Shown here: positions 46,873-56,381 of the stretch, piece by piece | Layout: every line of letters starts with the position of its first letter | Numbering within the stretch: position 1 is the first letter of the stretch | DNA from: Elusimicrobiales bacterium | GTDB lineage: Bacteria; Elusimicrobiota; Elusimicrobia; Elusimicrobiales; UBA9959 | DNA length: 64,000 nt | Assembly: GCA_028688015.1 (NCBI GenBank) | Contig: JAQTZB010000003.1 | Location: 331,411 to 395,410 of the forward strand | Direction: 5' to 3' | Notes under the pieces: model-generated | What the model saw: only the letters and a program-made list of their open reading frames with translations | Told to the model about the DNA's origin: nothing | Database searches by the model: none | Position numbers and translations under genes: made by a program

Positions 46873-46894
46873 CGGCTGCAGTCAGGCAGCCGCT
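46863..46894 (-). terminator. Terminator of the helicase-Nudix operon
   Basis: AGCGGCTGC (46871-46879) pairs with GCAGCCGCT (46886-46894). On the minus strand a T-run follows, lying inside the last codons of the convergent gene. Confidence 0.75.
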
Positions 46895-46915
46895 CTCACC
46901 TCCGGGCCAGCGGCC

Positions 46916-47329
46916 CTACATTTTTTTTAAGAGGTCCAGTATTTCCAGGTCGCTTGGGTAGGGCATTTCGCGTTCGGCTTCTTCGGGAGTCATCCAGCGC
47001 ATATCAAGGACCTCGTCGGGGGTTTTGGGTATCCCGTCGCCGCCGACGCGCTTTACCAGGAACCAGCGCACGTCCTTGTCCACTTCGGCGCAGCCGCGCA
47101 CGAAACTATAACGGGCCGTGCAGAGGTCGGAGAGGATCTCGGTCTCCCAGCCGGTCTCCTCCAGCACCTCTCGCAGGGCGGCCTGCTCGGCTGTCTCACC
47201 CGGGTCGAGGTGGCCCTTCGGGAAGGTCCAGACCTCTTCGCCCTTCAGGTTGCGCATTTTTATGGCCAGGACGCGGCCGTCCTCGAAGACTACGCCGCCG
47301 GCCGAATGTTCTTTTTGGATTTCGGACAT
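46916..47329 (-). CDS. Nudix hydrolase
   Basis: 137 aa. The Nudix box is complete: GHLDPGE-x7-REVLEETGW, providing the metal-binding glutamates. It hydrolyses a nucleoside diphosphate linked to another group; the exact substrate (for example oxidised nucleotides or diadenosine polyphosphate) cannot be read from the sequence. It starts 2 nt after the helicase gene, in the same operon. Confidence 0.9.
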   Translation of the reverse strand: MSEIQKEHSAGGVVFEDGRVLAIKMRNLKGEEVWTFPKGHLDPGETAEQAALREVLEETGWETEILSDLCTARYSFVRGCAEVDKDVRWFLVKRVGGDGIPKTPDEVLDMRWMTPEEAEREMPYPSDLEILDLLKKM

Positions 47330-47331
47330 GG

Positions 47332-49524
47332 CTAGATAGGCTGGAGCGGGGCGTACTTGAGCATGAAGGTCTGCCGCACGCCGCTGTCGAAGACCACGGT
47401 CACCTTTGCCAGCTCGCCGGAGCCGATCTGGTCTACCACGCGGCCCGGGCCGTGCACCGGGTGCATCACCTTGCGGCCCTTGCCTACGCGCGGTATCGAC
47501 GGGGGCGGCGTGTAGGAGGCCAGCACCTGCACGTCTTCCTCGCCGCTGCGCGTGGCTGTCTCCTTGGCCACCTTGCTCTCGAAGATAAAGCGCGAGCCCA
47601 GGTTGGGATAGGTGGTGCCGTAGACGCGGCGGGTGTTGGCCCAGGTCAGGAACAGGCGCTGCCGCGCTCGCGTCATTCCCACGTAGGCCAGGCGGCGCTC
47701 CTCCTCCAGGTCCTCTTCGGAGGCGTTGGCGGCGTTGATGGGGAATAGATTCTCTTCCAGACCGGTCACGAAGACGGCGGGGAACTCCAGGCCCTTGGCC
47801 AGGTGCACCGTCATCAGCGTGATGGCGTGGGTGTCGGTGTTGAGCTTGTCCACCTGGGAGGACAGCATCACTTCCTCCAGGTACTTGTGCAGCGTCGGGG
47901 CCGCGCCGTCGCGCGCGCAGTGCTCCTCGAAGTCCTTCACGGCGTTCACGAGCTCCTGCAAGTTGCCCAGGCGTGCCAGGGATTCCTGCGGCTCCTTCTC
48001 GGCCAGATCTTCCGTCATCTTCCAGTAGCCGGATTTCTCCAGTATGTTGGCCAGCATCGCCGAGGGCGTGGCCGAGAACAGGTCCGACTTGACGCCTTCG
48101 AGCAGGTCTAAAAATTCTTTTATGCCGCGCCGCGCTGTGTTGGTGATGTCGGGCACCTGCTCGGCCGAGAGCAGCGCGTCGTAGAGCGGCATCTCCTTCT
48201 GGCGCGAGTAGGCCATCACGCGGTCGAGGGCGGTCTTGCCCACGCCGCGCGCGGGCGTGTTTACCACGCGCAGCAGGCTGATGGTATCGCCCGGGTTCAC
48301 GAGCAGCTTCAAATAGGCCAGCACGTCCTTAACTTCCTTGCGGTCGTAGAAGCGCACCGAGCCTATCAGCCGGTACGGGATGCGCGCGCGGCGGCAGGCC
48401 TCTTCGAAGGAGCGGCTCTGCGCGTTGGTGCGGTAGAAGACGGCGATGTCGTTGTAGGTGAAGCTGCCGCGGCCGGTGAGGTGCTTCACCTCGTCCACGA
48501 TGCCGCGGGCCTCGTCGTTCTCGTTCTGGTACTCCAGCACCTCCGGCGGGTCGCCGTGGTCGGCCTTGGTCCAGAGGTTCTTGGGGCGGCGGTTGCGGTT
48601 ATGCTTGATGAGCTCGTTGGCGGCGTGCAGGATGCGGGCGGTGGAGCGATAGTTCTCCTCCAGGACCACGGTGAAAGCGTCGGGGAAGTCCTTCTCGAAC
48701 TCCATGATGTTGCGGATGTCCGCGCCGCGCCAGCCGTAGACGCTCTGGTCGGGGTCGCCCACCACGCAGAGGTTCTTGTGCTTGGCCGACAAGGTCTTCA
48801 CCAGCACGTACTGCGCGTGGTTGGTGTCCTGGTACTCGTCGACGAGGATGTACTGGAAATTCTCCTGGAAGTAGCTCCGGATCTCCTCTTTCTCGTTGAG
48901 CAGCTCCACTGTGCGCACTATCAGGTCGCCGAAGTCCATGGCGCCGGCCTCGTTGAGCTTCTTCTGGTAGCGGTGGTAGATCTGGGCGGCCTTCAGGCGG
49001 GCCGGGTCGTCAGTGGCTTGCGCGTTGATCAGATAGCTCTGCGCGTCCAGCAGGTCGTCCTTGGCGCGCGAGATGATGCTCAGATACATCGAGGCCTTGT
49101 TCTTCTCCGCTTCGAAGCCGAGTTCTTCCATGGCCAGGCCGATGAGCTTTTTCTGGTCGTCGTCGTCGTAGATGACGAAATCCTGCTTGATGCCGATGAG
49201 CCGCCCGTGCTGCCGCAGGATGCGAGCGCCCAGGGCGTGGAAGGTGTGGATCCACATGCCGCCGGAATAGGGCACCAGCTTGCCCACGCGGTGCAGCATC
49301 TCCTGCGCGGCCTTGTTGGTGAAAGTGATGGCCAGCACGCGCGACGGCGAGATGCCGGAGGCGATAAGCAGGGCGATCTTGGAGGTGAGCGTCTTGGTCT
49401 TGCCGGTGCCGGCGCCCGCGAGGATGAGCAGGGGGCCCGCGAAATACTTCACGGCCTCGTCCTGCTTGGGGTTCAGGCCGAGCTGGGGCAGCAGCGTGGG
49501 GTTAAGGTTGAGGTCGAGGCTCAC
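47332..49524 (-). CDS. pcrA: UvrD/PcrA-type superfamily 1 DNA helicase
   Basis: 730 aa 3'-5' helicase. Walker A is GAGTGKTKTL near the N-terminus; DEYQDTNHAQ is motif II, GDPDQSVYGWRGAD motif III, and LMTVHLAKGLEFPAVFV with VGMTRARQRLFL motifs V and VI. The C-terminal Tudor-like segment (RVGKGRKVMHPVHGPGRVV) is the RNA-polymerase-binding part of PcrA/UvrD. Roles are repair and removal of stalled complexes. Confidence 0.95.
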   Translation of the reverse strand: MSLDLNLNPTLLPQLGLNPKQDEAVKYFAGPLLILAGAGTGKTKTLTSKIALLIASGISPSRVLAITFTNKAAQEMLHRVGKLVPYSGGMWIHTFHALGARILRQHGRLIGIKQDFVIYDDDDQKKLIGLAMEELGFEAEKNKASMYLSIISRAKDDLLDAQSYLINAQATDDPARLKAAQIYHRYQKKLNEAGAMDFGDLIVRTVELLNEKEEIRSYFQENFQYILVDEYQDTNHAQYVLVKTLSAKHKNLCVVGDPDQSVYGWRGADIRNIMEFEKDFPDAFTVVLEENYRSTARILHAANELIKHNRNRRPKNLWTKADHGDPPEVLEYQNENDEARGIVDEVKHLTGRGSFTYNDIAVFYRTNAQSRSFEEACRRARIPYRLIGSVRFYDRKEVKDVLAYLKLLVNPGDTISLLRVVNTPARGVGKTALDRVMAYSRQKEMPLYDALLSAEQVPDITNTARRGIKEFLDLLEGVKSDLFSATPSAMLANILEKSGYWKMTEDLAEKEPQESLARLGNLQELVNAVKDFEEHCARDGAAPTLHKYLEEVMLSSQVDKLNTDTHAITLMTVHLAKGLEFPAVFVTGLEENLFPINAANASEEDLEEERRLAYVGMTRARQRLFLTWANTRRVYGTTYPNLGSRFIFESKVAKETATRSGEEDVQVLASYTPPPSIPRVGKGRKVMHPVHGPGRVVDQIGSGELAKVTVVFDSGVRQTFMLKYAPLQPI

Positions 49525-49626
49525 AGGGGGTAATTTTATAATTTTACGGAGGGTTTGTGGGCGCCACGCGGCGGCCGTGTTTTTTGTATTATTAATTAAT
49601 AATAAGCGTCAGAGAGGCCGCCGAAC

Positions 49627-50502
49627 GTGAATTACCTGCAGTATCTGAAGGAAAGATTCCCGCCGCAGCAGTTCCTGCTGCTGGCCGGGCTGCTGGCGGC
49701 CGCGGTCGGGGCCTGCGTGCAGGCGCCGGTGTACGGCCGCGTCGCCTCCTGGCCGTCAGTACTGGCGGCGGCGCTGGCGCTGCTGTTTTTCCTGTTCCGC
49801 CTGCGGCTCTTCGACGAATTTAAGGACTACGCCCACGACAGCAAGTATTATCCCGACCGCCCGCTGCACCGCGGCCTGGTCACGGCGGCCGGCCTCAAGC
49901 GCCTGATAGTCCTGACGCTGGCCGCCGAGATCTTCCTGGCCGCCCGGGCCGGGCTGGTACCCTTCGCCTGGTTCGCGGCCAGCCTCGCCTATTCCCTCCT
50001 GATGTTCAAGGAATTCTTCGCGCCCGAGTGGCTGCGCGGGCGCTTTACGCTCTATATCCTCACGCACGAGCTGCTGGCTGTGCCGCTGTTCTTCTACGCG
50101 GCCGCCCTGCAGGGCGCGCGCCCGGCCCTCTACGCCGACCCGGTGGTCTGGGCGACGGCGCTGTTCCTGGGCTGCCAGCTGTTCTTCCTGGAGATAGCGC
50201 GCAAGATGCGCCCGCCCGAGCTGGAGAACGCCGCGCGCGACACCTACACCGCGCAGTACGGAGTGCGGGGCGCGTCCCTGCTGCTCGGCGTTACGGCGGC
50301 GGCCGCGCTGCTCCTGGGCTGGTACGCCTGCGGCCGGAGCGCGCTCTACGCGCTGGCGCTGGCGCCGTTCGCCTGGTTCCTGTTCTCCATAATTTCTTTC
50401 GCCCGGAAACCCTCGCCCGCCTCTTCGAAAGCGGTGTTCAATACCGCGGTGGCTTACTTCACGCTGCTCAGCGCAGTGGCCATTTGGGCGGCCCTCGCAT
50501 GA
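49627..50502 (+). CDS. UbiA-family prenyltransferase
   Basis: 291 aa with about eight membrane helices. The first Asp-rich motif is DEFKDYAHD followed by YYPDRPL, which binds the Mg-diphosphate of the prenyl donor; the second (EIARKMRPPELENAARDTY) is weaker. The acceptor could be a quinone precursor, a lipid glycerol or a carotenoid. It heads eight overlapping genes that look like one lipid pathway. Its stop overlaps the next ATG by 4 nt. Confidence 0.82.
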   Translation: MNYLQYLKERFPPQQFLLLAGLLAAAVGACVQAPVYGRVASWPSVLAAALALLFFLFRLRLFDEFKDYAHDSKYYPDRPLHRGLVTAAGLKRLIVLTLAAEIFLAARAGLVPFAWFAASLAYSLLMFKEFFAPEWLRGRFTLYILTHELLAVPLFFYAAALQGARPALYADPVVWATALFLGCQLFFLEIARKMRPPELENAARDTYTAQYGVRGASLLLGVTAAAALLLGWYACGRSALYALALAPFAWFLFSIISFARKPSPASSKAVFNTAVAYFTLLSAVAIWAALA

Positions 50503-52184
50503 AGATCTATGACAACTCCAACATAGCCGAGAGCTACTCCGGCGTCACCACGCCGCTGACCTATTCCTTCGCCCGCGCGGTATACCAGGAAGTCTACGTC
50601 CATTTCTGCGGCATGATGGGCGTGCCGCGCCGCACGGTGGAGGCCAACCGGCCCATGTTCGCCAAGATGGTGGAGTTTATCGGCGGCCGCATCTACTACG
50701 ACCTGATCAACTGGTACCGGCTGGTCTCTTTCCTGCCGGGCTATTCCTTCAACCGCGGCTTCTTCGAGAAGATGCTGGGCCTCCAGAAGGAATACCACTA
50801 TACCCCGCCGCCGCCCAAGAGCGCGCTCGAGCGGTATTTCGTCGTTCTGCCGCGCCTGGCTTTCCAGACGGTGAAGGTGGCGCTGTCCTTCGTCTTCATG
50901 GGCGCGCTGGTGCGGCGCTTCAACCGGCGCTTCGACAGAGAGTACGCCCGCCTTTCGGCCCTGGACCTGGCCGCGCTGGAGTTGCCGGAATGCAAGGCGC
51001 TCTACTTCCGGGTCTACGAAGAGTTCGTGGCGCGCTGGCAGGTGCCCATAGCCAACGATTTCGCCGTGATGGTGGCCGCGGGTGCGGCCGACAAACTCTA
51101 CCGCGCCTGGCTTAAAGAGGACGGCTACGTGCAGTTGTTCTCCCGCTCGCGCCGGCCGCTGGTCTCGCTTGACCCGGGCTACCGCATCCTGGAGATAGCC
51201 GCGCTGATAAAGAAAGAGCCGGAGCTGCTGGCGCTGTTCGCCGGAGGGCAGCCGGGAGAGGTGCTGTCCGCGCTGCGCGGTAAATTCAAGGCTTCGCCGG
51301 CCGCGGCGGGGATCTCCGACTACCTCGGCCGCTTCGGCAGCCGGGTGCCCAGCGAGCTCAAGCTGGAGTCCAAGAGCATCAACGAGCAGCCCGAATTTTT
51401 CATCTCGCTCCTGCAGGCCACGCTCTCCTCCGCCAGCCCGCGCGAGGTTTACTCCGGAGGCGCCGACGCGGCCGCCAATCTGCCGTTCTGGCGGCGGCTG
51501 GTCCTGGGCGCCGTCGGGGGCTGGGCCGTCAACAGCGTGTTCCGCCGCGAGGAGACCCGCTTCCGCCGCTCGCTGATCTTCGGCTTTTCGCGCCGGCTCT
51601 TCCTGGCTATCGCCGATAAGTTCGCGGCGCGCGGGCTGCTGCGCTCGCGCGAAGATATTTTTTACCTGACCATAGAGGAAGTTTTCGCCCTGATAGACGG
51701 CGGCTCCGCCGAAGGGCTCGGCGCGCTGCTGGCCCGCCGCAAGACCGACTTTGAGTTGTGGAAACTCGCGGACCTGCCGCGCCGCATCGAGTCGGACCTG
51801 CCGGTGTGGGGGATAGAGGCCGGCCTGCGCGGCAGCGTCGCGGCGCCCGCCGCCCGGGGCGTGCTGAAGGGCGTGACCGCGGCCCGAGCGCGCACGGCCA
51901 AGGTCTCTGGCGTGGCGCTGGTGCTGCCGGACTTCGACCCGAACGCCGATTTCGCGGGCAAGATCCTGGTGACGCGCCAGACCGACCCCGGCTGGACCAT
52001 AATTTTTCCGCTCCTCAAAGGCATAGTGGTGGAGCGCGGCGGCATGCTGTCGCACGCGGCCATAGTGGCGCGCGAGCTGCGCATTCCGTGCATAGTGGGC
52101 GTGGAGCGGGCGGTGGCCGGAGTGCCGCAGGGCGCCGGCGTGGAAATGCGCATGGAAACCGGGGAGGTGCATGTACTCAATTGA
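50499..52184 (+). CDS. Swivelling-histidine half of a split dikinase (PEP synthase/rifampicin phosphotransferase-like)
   Basis: 561 aa. The C-terminal 120 residues are a PEP-utilising phosphohistidine domain: TDPGWTIIFPLLKG and GGMLSHAAIVARE with H519 as phosphoryl carrier. The larger N-terminal part is helical, like the acceptor-binding domain of rifampicin phosphotransferases, and has no ATP-grasp domain. That missing ATP-binding half is encoded separately at 54432-55232 in the same operon. Together they should move the beta-phosphate of ATP to an unknown acceptor. ATG 50499 overlaps the UbiA stop. Confidence 0.82.
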   Translation: MKIYDNSNIAESYSGVTTPLTYSFARAVYQEVYVHFCGMMGVPRRTVEANRPMFAKMVEFIGGRIYYDLINWYRLVSFLPGYSFNRGFFEKMLGLQKEYHYTPPPPKSALERYFVVLPRLAFQTVKVALSFVFMGALVRRFNRRFDREYARLSALDLAALELPECKALYFRVYEEFVARWQVPIANDFAVMVAAGAADKLYRAWLKEDGYVQLFSRSRRPLVSLDPGYRILEIAALIKKEPELLALFAGGQPGEVLSALRGKFKASPAAAGISDYLGRFGSRVPSELKLESKSINEQPEFFISLLQATLSSASPREVYSGGADAAANLPFWRRLVLGAVGGWAVNSVFRREETRFRRSLIFGFSRRLFLAIADKFAARGLLRSREDIFYLTIEEVFALIDGGSAEGLGALLARRKTDFELWKLADLPRRIESDLPVWGIEAGLRGSVAAPAARGVLKGVTAARARTAKVSGVALVLPDFDPNADFAGKILVTRQTDPGWTIIFPLLKGIVVERGGMLSHAAIVARELRIPCIVGVERAVAGVPQGAGVEMRMETGEVHVLN

Positions 52185-52800
52185 CCGTCCCGGCTGGCTG
52201 AACTGGCCCAACGCCCTGTCTTTCGCCGCGCTGCTGACGGCGTGGGGCGCCATCCTGCTGCTGCTGCGCGGGTTCTTCTACCTGTCCTTTTCGCTCGCGC
52301 TGGTGGCGCTGGTGCTAGACGCCTTCGACGGCATGCTGGCCAGGCGGCTGCACCAAGAGTCCGAGTTCGGCCGCCAGCTAGACAGCCACGTCGACGTGTT
52401 CATCTACCTGCTCTACCCGGCGCTGGCCTGCTACCTGCCGCTCGCCATGCGCGATACGCTTTCCGTTATCGCTATCTCCGTCTTCCTCGCCGCCGGGATC
52501 TTCCGCCTGGTGCGTTTCACGCTGCAGGGCTTCTCCGCCACCGCCGACGGCGCGCGGGCCTACAGCGGCCTGCCGGTCTATTACACCCACCTGCTGCTGC
52601 TGGCGCTGGTGGCGCTGAAACTCTATGGCGTGCCGTATTTCAGCTTTATAGCCGGCGGGGCGCTGCTGGCCGCCGCGGCCCTGATGGTGTCCACGGTGAA
52701 GGTGCCTAAGCCGGTGTCGGTGACCGCCTTCGCGGCGCTGCTGCTGGGGATAGCGGTTTTATTCGGCTTCATGGAATTCTATGGAAATCACCAGCTATAA
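52171..52800 (+). CDS. CDP-alcohol phosphatidyltransferase
   Basis: 209 aa, about six membrane helices. The full catalytic motif D-x2-DG-x2-AR-x8-G-x3-D-x3-D is present, starting DAFDGMLARR and ending GRQLDSHVD. FRLVRF and SGLPVYY further on recall phosphatidylserine synthase. It exchanges CMP of a CDP-lipid for an alcohol head group. It overlaps the upstream gene by 14 nt and the downstream gene by 20 nt, so the operon is tightly coupled. Confidence 0.93.
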   Translation: MYSIDRPGWLNWPNALSFAALLTAWGAILLLLRGFFYLSFSLALVALVLDAFDGMLARRLHQESEFGRQLDSHVDVFIYLLYPALACYLPLAMRDTLSVIAISVFLAAGIFRLVRFTLQGFSATADGARAYSGLPVYYTHLLLLALVALKLYGVPYFSFIAGGALLAAAALMVSTVKVPKPVSVTAFAALLLGIAVLFGFMEFYGNHQL

Positions 52801-53806
52801 GACCGGGGAGCTGCCCGACGGCGCGCTGGAGCGGCTGGCGGGCCGCGTTTACTCCGACCAGCCGGGTTACGCCGCCGCGCTCTCAGCCGAGCTGGTGCAC
52901 CAGCTCGGGCCCGGGAATCCTTTTCTGGCGCACGGGAGCAGGGAGAATTTCCTCGCCCTGGAAAAAAACCGCGCGATCGCGCACGCCTGCGCCGTCACGG
53001 ACAGCCGGCTGCCGGCCGGGACCGGGCTGCTGGGCTATTTCGAAGCGGCCGACGGCTGCGCCGCGGCGGCGGTGCTGGGCGCCGCCTGTGAGGCGCTCGC
53101 CGCGCGCGGAATTAAAACCGTTTACGGGCCGGTGAACGACACAGTCTGGCAGCGCTACGGCGCGTGTTCCTCGGGCGACGCCCCGGCTTACGGCGGCGAG
53201 CCCTACACTCCTCCCGCCTATGCGGAATACTTCAGGGAGGCGGGCTTCGAGCCGGCCGACCGCAGGACCACCGCCGCCGTCTACGCCGACGAGGCGCAGT
53301 TTGGCGCGGGCTCCGAAAGCCGGGCAGCGCTGGAGGCCAAGGGGTTCGTCTTTACCGAACTCGGAGCGCAGGATCTGGCAGGGAAGGCGGCCGAAGTCCA
53401 CGCCGTGGCCGCCGCCGTCTTTTCCGGCTCGCCGCTGTTCGTGCCCGCGGGGCTGGACGAATTCCTGTATTCGGCCGGGAGCCAGGCGGGCCGCGCCGCC
53501 GCCGGTACGCTGATCCTGGCCGCCGACGCTCAGGGCGAACCGGCGGCTTTCCTGTGGGGGCTGCCGGACGCCTACTCGGTCGGCAAGAATTTTATCTTCA
53601 AGACCATCGCCGTGCTGTCGGAGCACCGGGGTAAAGGGCTCGGGCGCGCCTTGTTCTCCCTGATGGACGAGCGCGCCAAAGCGGGGGGCGCGCGGCGCTA
53701 CCTGCTGTCCACCATGCGCGCCGGCAACGCCGGCATAGAAGCGCTGGCGGCGCGCGGCGCGGCCCCGTACCGCGAATACCTCACGTTCAGGAAGGCGCTA
53801 TGCTGA
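52781..53806 (+). CDS. GNAT-family acetyltransferase
   Basis: 341 aa. The acetyl-CoA loop is seen in KTIAVLSEHRGKGLGRALF, with MRAGNAGIEAL later, all in the C-terminal half. The N-terminal half (about 1-170) may be a second, degenerate GNAT fold or a substrate domain. In a lipid operon it may acylate an amine head group or lipid precursor; this is inference. Confidence 0.8.
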   Translation: MEITSYKTGELPDGALERLAGRVYSDQPGYAAALSAELVHQLGPGNPFLAHGSRENFLALEKNRAIAHACAVTDSRLPAGTGLLGYFEAADGCAAAAVLGAACEALAARGIKTVYGPVNDTVWQRYGACSSGDAPAYGGEPYTPPAYAEYFREAGFEPADRRTTAAVYADEAQFGAGSESRAALEAKGFVFTELGAQDLAGKAAEVHAVAAAVFSGSPLFVPAGLDEFLYSAGSQAGRAAAGTLILAADAQGEPAAFLWGLPDAYSVGKNFIFKTIAVLSEHRGKGLGRALFSLMDERAKAGGARRYLLSTMRAGNAGIEALAARGAAPYREYLTFRKALC

Positions 53807-54435
53807 GCGGGGTGCTCATAATGGTGGCCGCCTACGCCGCGGTCTTCGCCGGGGCGGAATACCTGCTGCGCCGCGGCTGGTCTCCGCTGCTGACGCGCAA
53901 GTCTGCTCACGCGGCCGGCGGGCTGGTGTCCTGCGCGCTGCCGGTTTTCGTCACCAAGGCGGCGGCGGTCTCCATCGGCGCGGGCTTCTCCCTGTTCCTG
54001 CTGGCCGCCGTGCGCGCCCGCAAGCTGCCCAGTGTGCACGCCGCGGGCGGCGGGACGGGAACCGTGCTGTTCCCCGCCGGGCTCGCGCTCAGCGTGCTGC
54101 TGTTCTGGCGGGCCGACGGGGTTATCTTCCAGTGGTCGGCGCTGCTGATGGGCCTGGCCGACGCCGCGGCCGGGGTCGGCGGCGGTCTGTGGGGCAGGAA
54201 GAATTACAGTTTTACCGGGCACAAGACCGTGGAGGGCAGCCTGCTGTTCTTCGGCGTGTCGCTGGCGCTGCTGGCGGCTTTCGTCTTCACGCGGCAGGGA
54301 GCCAGCCCGGCTGGGGCGGCCGCCGCGGCCGCCGGGGCGCTGGCCCTGACCGCGGTGGAAAGCGCGCTGGGGCGCGGCTGGGACAATGTGGGCGTGCCGC
54401 TGGCGGCCGGCGCCGTACTGCTGCTTTTAAAATGA
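53800..54435 (+). CDS. CTP-dependent lipid-alcohol kinase-like membrane protein (VTE5/dolichol kinase family)
   Basis: 211 aa, about six membrane helices. The family signature is visible: TRKSAHAAGG near the start, then LADAAAGVGGGLWGRKNY and GHKTVEGSLLFF. Relatives phosphorylate phytol, dolichol or diacylglycerol with CTP. A cytidylyltransferase role is another possibility. It overlaps its neighbours by 7 and 4 nt. Its presence with UbiA and a CDP-alcohol transferase argues for a prenyl or glycerol-lipid substrate. Confidence 0.78.
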   Translation: MLSGVLIMVAAYAAVFAGAEYLLRRGWSPLLTRKSAHAAGGLVSCALPVFVTKAAAVSIGAGFSLFLLAAVRARKLPSVHAAGGGTGTVLFPAGLALSVLLFWRADGVIFQWSALLMGLADAAAGVGGGLWGRKNYSFTGHKTVEGSLLFFGVSLALLAAFVFTRQGASPAGAAAAAAGALALTAVESALGRGWDNVGVPLAAGAVLLLLK

Positions 54436-55232
54436 ACACAGGAACGGAATTTTTCTGCCAGTTAGGGCAAGCCTCCGACCCGGAGCTTTACGGCCGCAAG
54501 GCCTTCAACCTGGCGCTGCTGGCCCGCTCGGGCTTCAGGGTGCCGCGCGGTTTCGTAATCCCCGCCGGGACGCGCCCCGAAAAATTGGACAGGGAATTGG
54601 CCGCGGCGTTCACCCAACTTGGCTCGCCGCTGGCGGCCGTGAGAAGCTCCGCCGCCTCCGAGGATGGGGTTAAAACCTCTTTCGCGGGGCAGTTCGACAG
54701 TTTCCTGGGCGTCGGCGCAGCCGGGCTGCGGCAGGCCGTGAACGCCTGCTTAACCTCCGCGTCTTCCGCCCGCGCCGCGGCCTACGGCGGAGGCGCCGCG
54801 GTTCGCATGGCGGTGATAGTGCAGGAACTGGTAGACGCCGACGTTTCCGGCGTCGCGTTCTCCTGCGATCCCGTGACCGGCGACAGGAACAGCGTGGTAG
54901 TGGAGGCGATCTACGGCCTCTGCGAGCCGCTGGTGAGCGGCGCGGTCACGCCCGACCATTACACGCTGACAGGGCTTGAAGTTAAAGAAACTCTGCCCGC
55001 GCCGCAGCGGGAACTGCTGGCCGCCGACCCGGCCGGCGGCACGCTCACGCGGCCGGTGCCCGAGGCGTTGCGCTCCGCGCCCAAACTGAACGCCGAGGCG
55101 CTGCGGCAGGTGGGCGCCGCGGCCATCCGCGCAGAACTGCTGTTCGGCGCGCCCATGGATATAGAATGGGCGCTCAAAGACGGGAAGCTCTATTTGCTGC
55201 AGGCGCGCCCGGTAACGGGCCTGGGAGACTAA
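54432..55232 (+). CDS. ATP-grasp half of a split dikinase (PEP synthase N-domain)
   Basis: 266 aa. It matches the N-terminal ATP-binding domain of PEP synthase or rifampicin phosphotransferase: GRKAFNLALLARSGFRVPRG, VRSSAASEDG, SFAGQFDSFL, VIVQELVDADVSGVAF and the end WALKDGKLYLLQARPV. It stops exactly where the swivelling domain would begin. The complementary half lies 2.2 kb upstream (50499-52184) in the same operon. The radical SAM gene starts at the base after its stop. Confidence 0.87.
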   Translation: MNTGTEFFCQLGQASDPELYGRKAFNLALLARSGFRVPRGFVIPAGTRPEKLDRELAAAFTQLGSPLAAVRSSAASEDGVKTSFAGQFDSFLGVGAAGLRQAVNACLTSASSARAAAYGGGAAVRMAVIVQELVDADVSGVAFSCDPVTGDRNSVVVEAIYGLCEPLVSGAVTPDHYTLTGLEVKETLPAPQRELLAADPAGGTLTRPVPEALRSAPKLNAEALRQVGAAAIRAELLFGAPMDIEWALKDGKLYLLQARPVTGLGD

Positions 55233-56381
55233 ATGAGATTTAGAGACAAACTGCGGCTTAAATGGCTGATGGCGACGAAGACGCTGGATTATTCGGCCGA
55301 AGCCACCGACCGGATGTACCGCGTCTACCTGAACCACGGCAAGGTGATCCATTACCGCAAGGGGCACCCCGTGTACTCGCTCTCCAGCCCGGCTCTTTTT
55401 ACCGGCCCGTCGGCCAACTTCTTCGCGCGGCAGCTCTACAAGAGCATCCACGGCAAGAACACACCCAACCTGCTGAGCTTCGCCATTACCGACGAGTGCA
55501 ACGCCACCTGCGCCCACTGCAGCTTCTACGCCAAGGACAAGAAGGAGGCCCGCCCCGTCGTTACCCGCGATCAGGCCGTCCACCTGCTCAAATGCGCGCA
55601 GGACCTGGGCGTGTCCGTCATCAACTTCACCGGCGGCGAGCCGCTGATGCGGCCCGACCTGCCCGAGATAATCGGGAGCATAGATAAGGGCCTCTCCACC
55701 GTGGCGCTGTTCACCAACGGCTGGCACCTGGAAGAGCGCTGCGCCGAACTGAAGGCGGCCGGGCTCGACAGCCTTTATGTCAGCGTGGACTCTTCCGACC
55801 AGGCCGCGCACGACAAGGCGCGCGGCCTGGAAGGCCTGTCGGCGCGCTCCGAGAGAGGCATAGCGAAAGCGCTCAGGGCCGGTTTCTCCGTCGGACTCTC
55901 CTGCTGCGTCACGCCCGAGTCCTTCAAGGCGGGCGAGCTGGGCCGCGTGATAGAGCGGGCCAAAGACCTGGGCGTGCACGAGGTGATAGTCTACGACGCC
56001 GCCCCCACCGGCCGCTACGCGGAACGCTGCGATCTGGGCAGCCGCGCCTGGCTGGAGGAAATGATAGAGTCGGTGAAAAAATACAACGAGGACTACGCCT
56101 ACCCGGGCGTGCTGGTTTACGCCTATACCACCTCCCACCGCAGCGTGGGCTGCTCCTCCGGCGTGAACTATTTCTACCTCAGCCCCTGGGGTGACGTCTG
56201 CCCATGCGACTTCAACCACATGATCTACGGCAACGCCCTGGAGCGGCCGCTCTACGAGATCTGGGACAAGATGACCTCCCTGCCCGACTTCGCCTGCGCC
56301 AAGTGGGGCTACTGCCGCATGAAAGACCCGAAATTTGCAGACGCTAAGACCATCTCAAGGGAGTTTAAAAAGTATGATTGA
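55233..56381 (+). CDS. Radical SAM protein (lipid operon)
   Basis: 382 aa. CxxxCxxC is C89, C93, C96 (DECNATCAHC), with TGGEPLMRPDL for SAM binding. The C-terminus has further cysteines (VGCSSG, DVCPCDF, FACAKWGYC), a SPASM/twitch-like arrangement that may hold an extra cluster. It is not closely similar to the two radical SAM proteins of the peptide locus. Role in the operon: a difficult C-H or C-C step on the lipid or isoprenoid product is likely but unproven. Confidence 0.87.
   Translation: MRFRDKLRLKWLMATKTLDYSAEATDRMYRVYLNHGKVIHYRKGHPVYSLSSPALFTGPSANFFARQLYKSIHGKNTPNLLSFAITDECNATCAHCSFYAKDKKEARPVVTRDQAVHLLKCAQDLGVSVINFTGGEPLMRPDLPEIIGSIDKGLSTVALFTNGWHLEERCAELKAAGLDSLYVSVDSSDQAAHDKARGLEGLSARSERGIAKALRAGFSVGLSCCVTPESFKAGELGRVIERAKDLGVHEVIVYDAAPTGRYAERCDLGSRAWLEEMIESVKKYNEDYAYPGVLVYAYTTSHRSVGCSSGVNYFYLSPWGDVCPCDFNHMIYGNALERPLYEIWDKMTSLPDFACAKWGYCRMKDPKFADAKTISREFKKYD

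Noticed and set aside
50454..52253. A 599-aa minus-strand frame in the lipid operon
   Set aside because: It mirrors the dikinase half, which has a clear phosphohistidine motif; the mirror is Arg/Gln/His-rich and motif-free.
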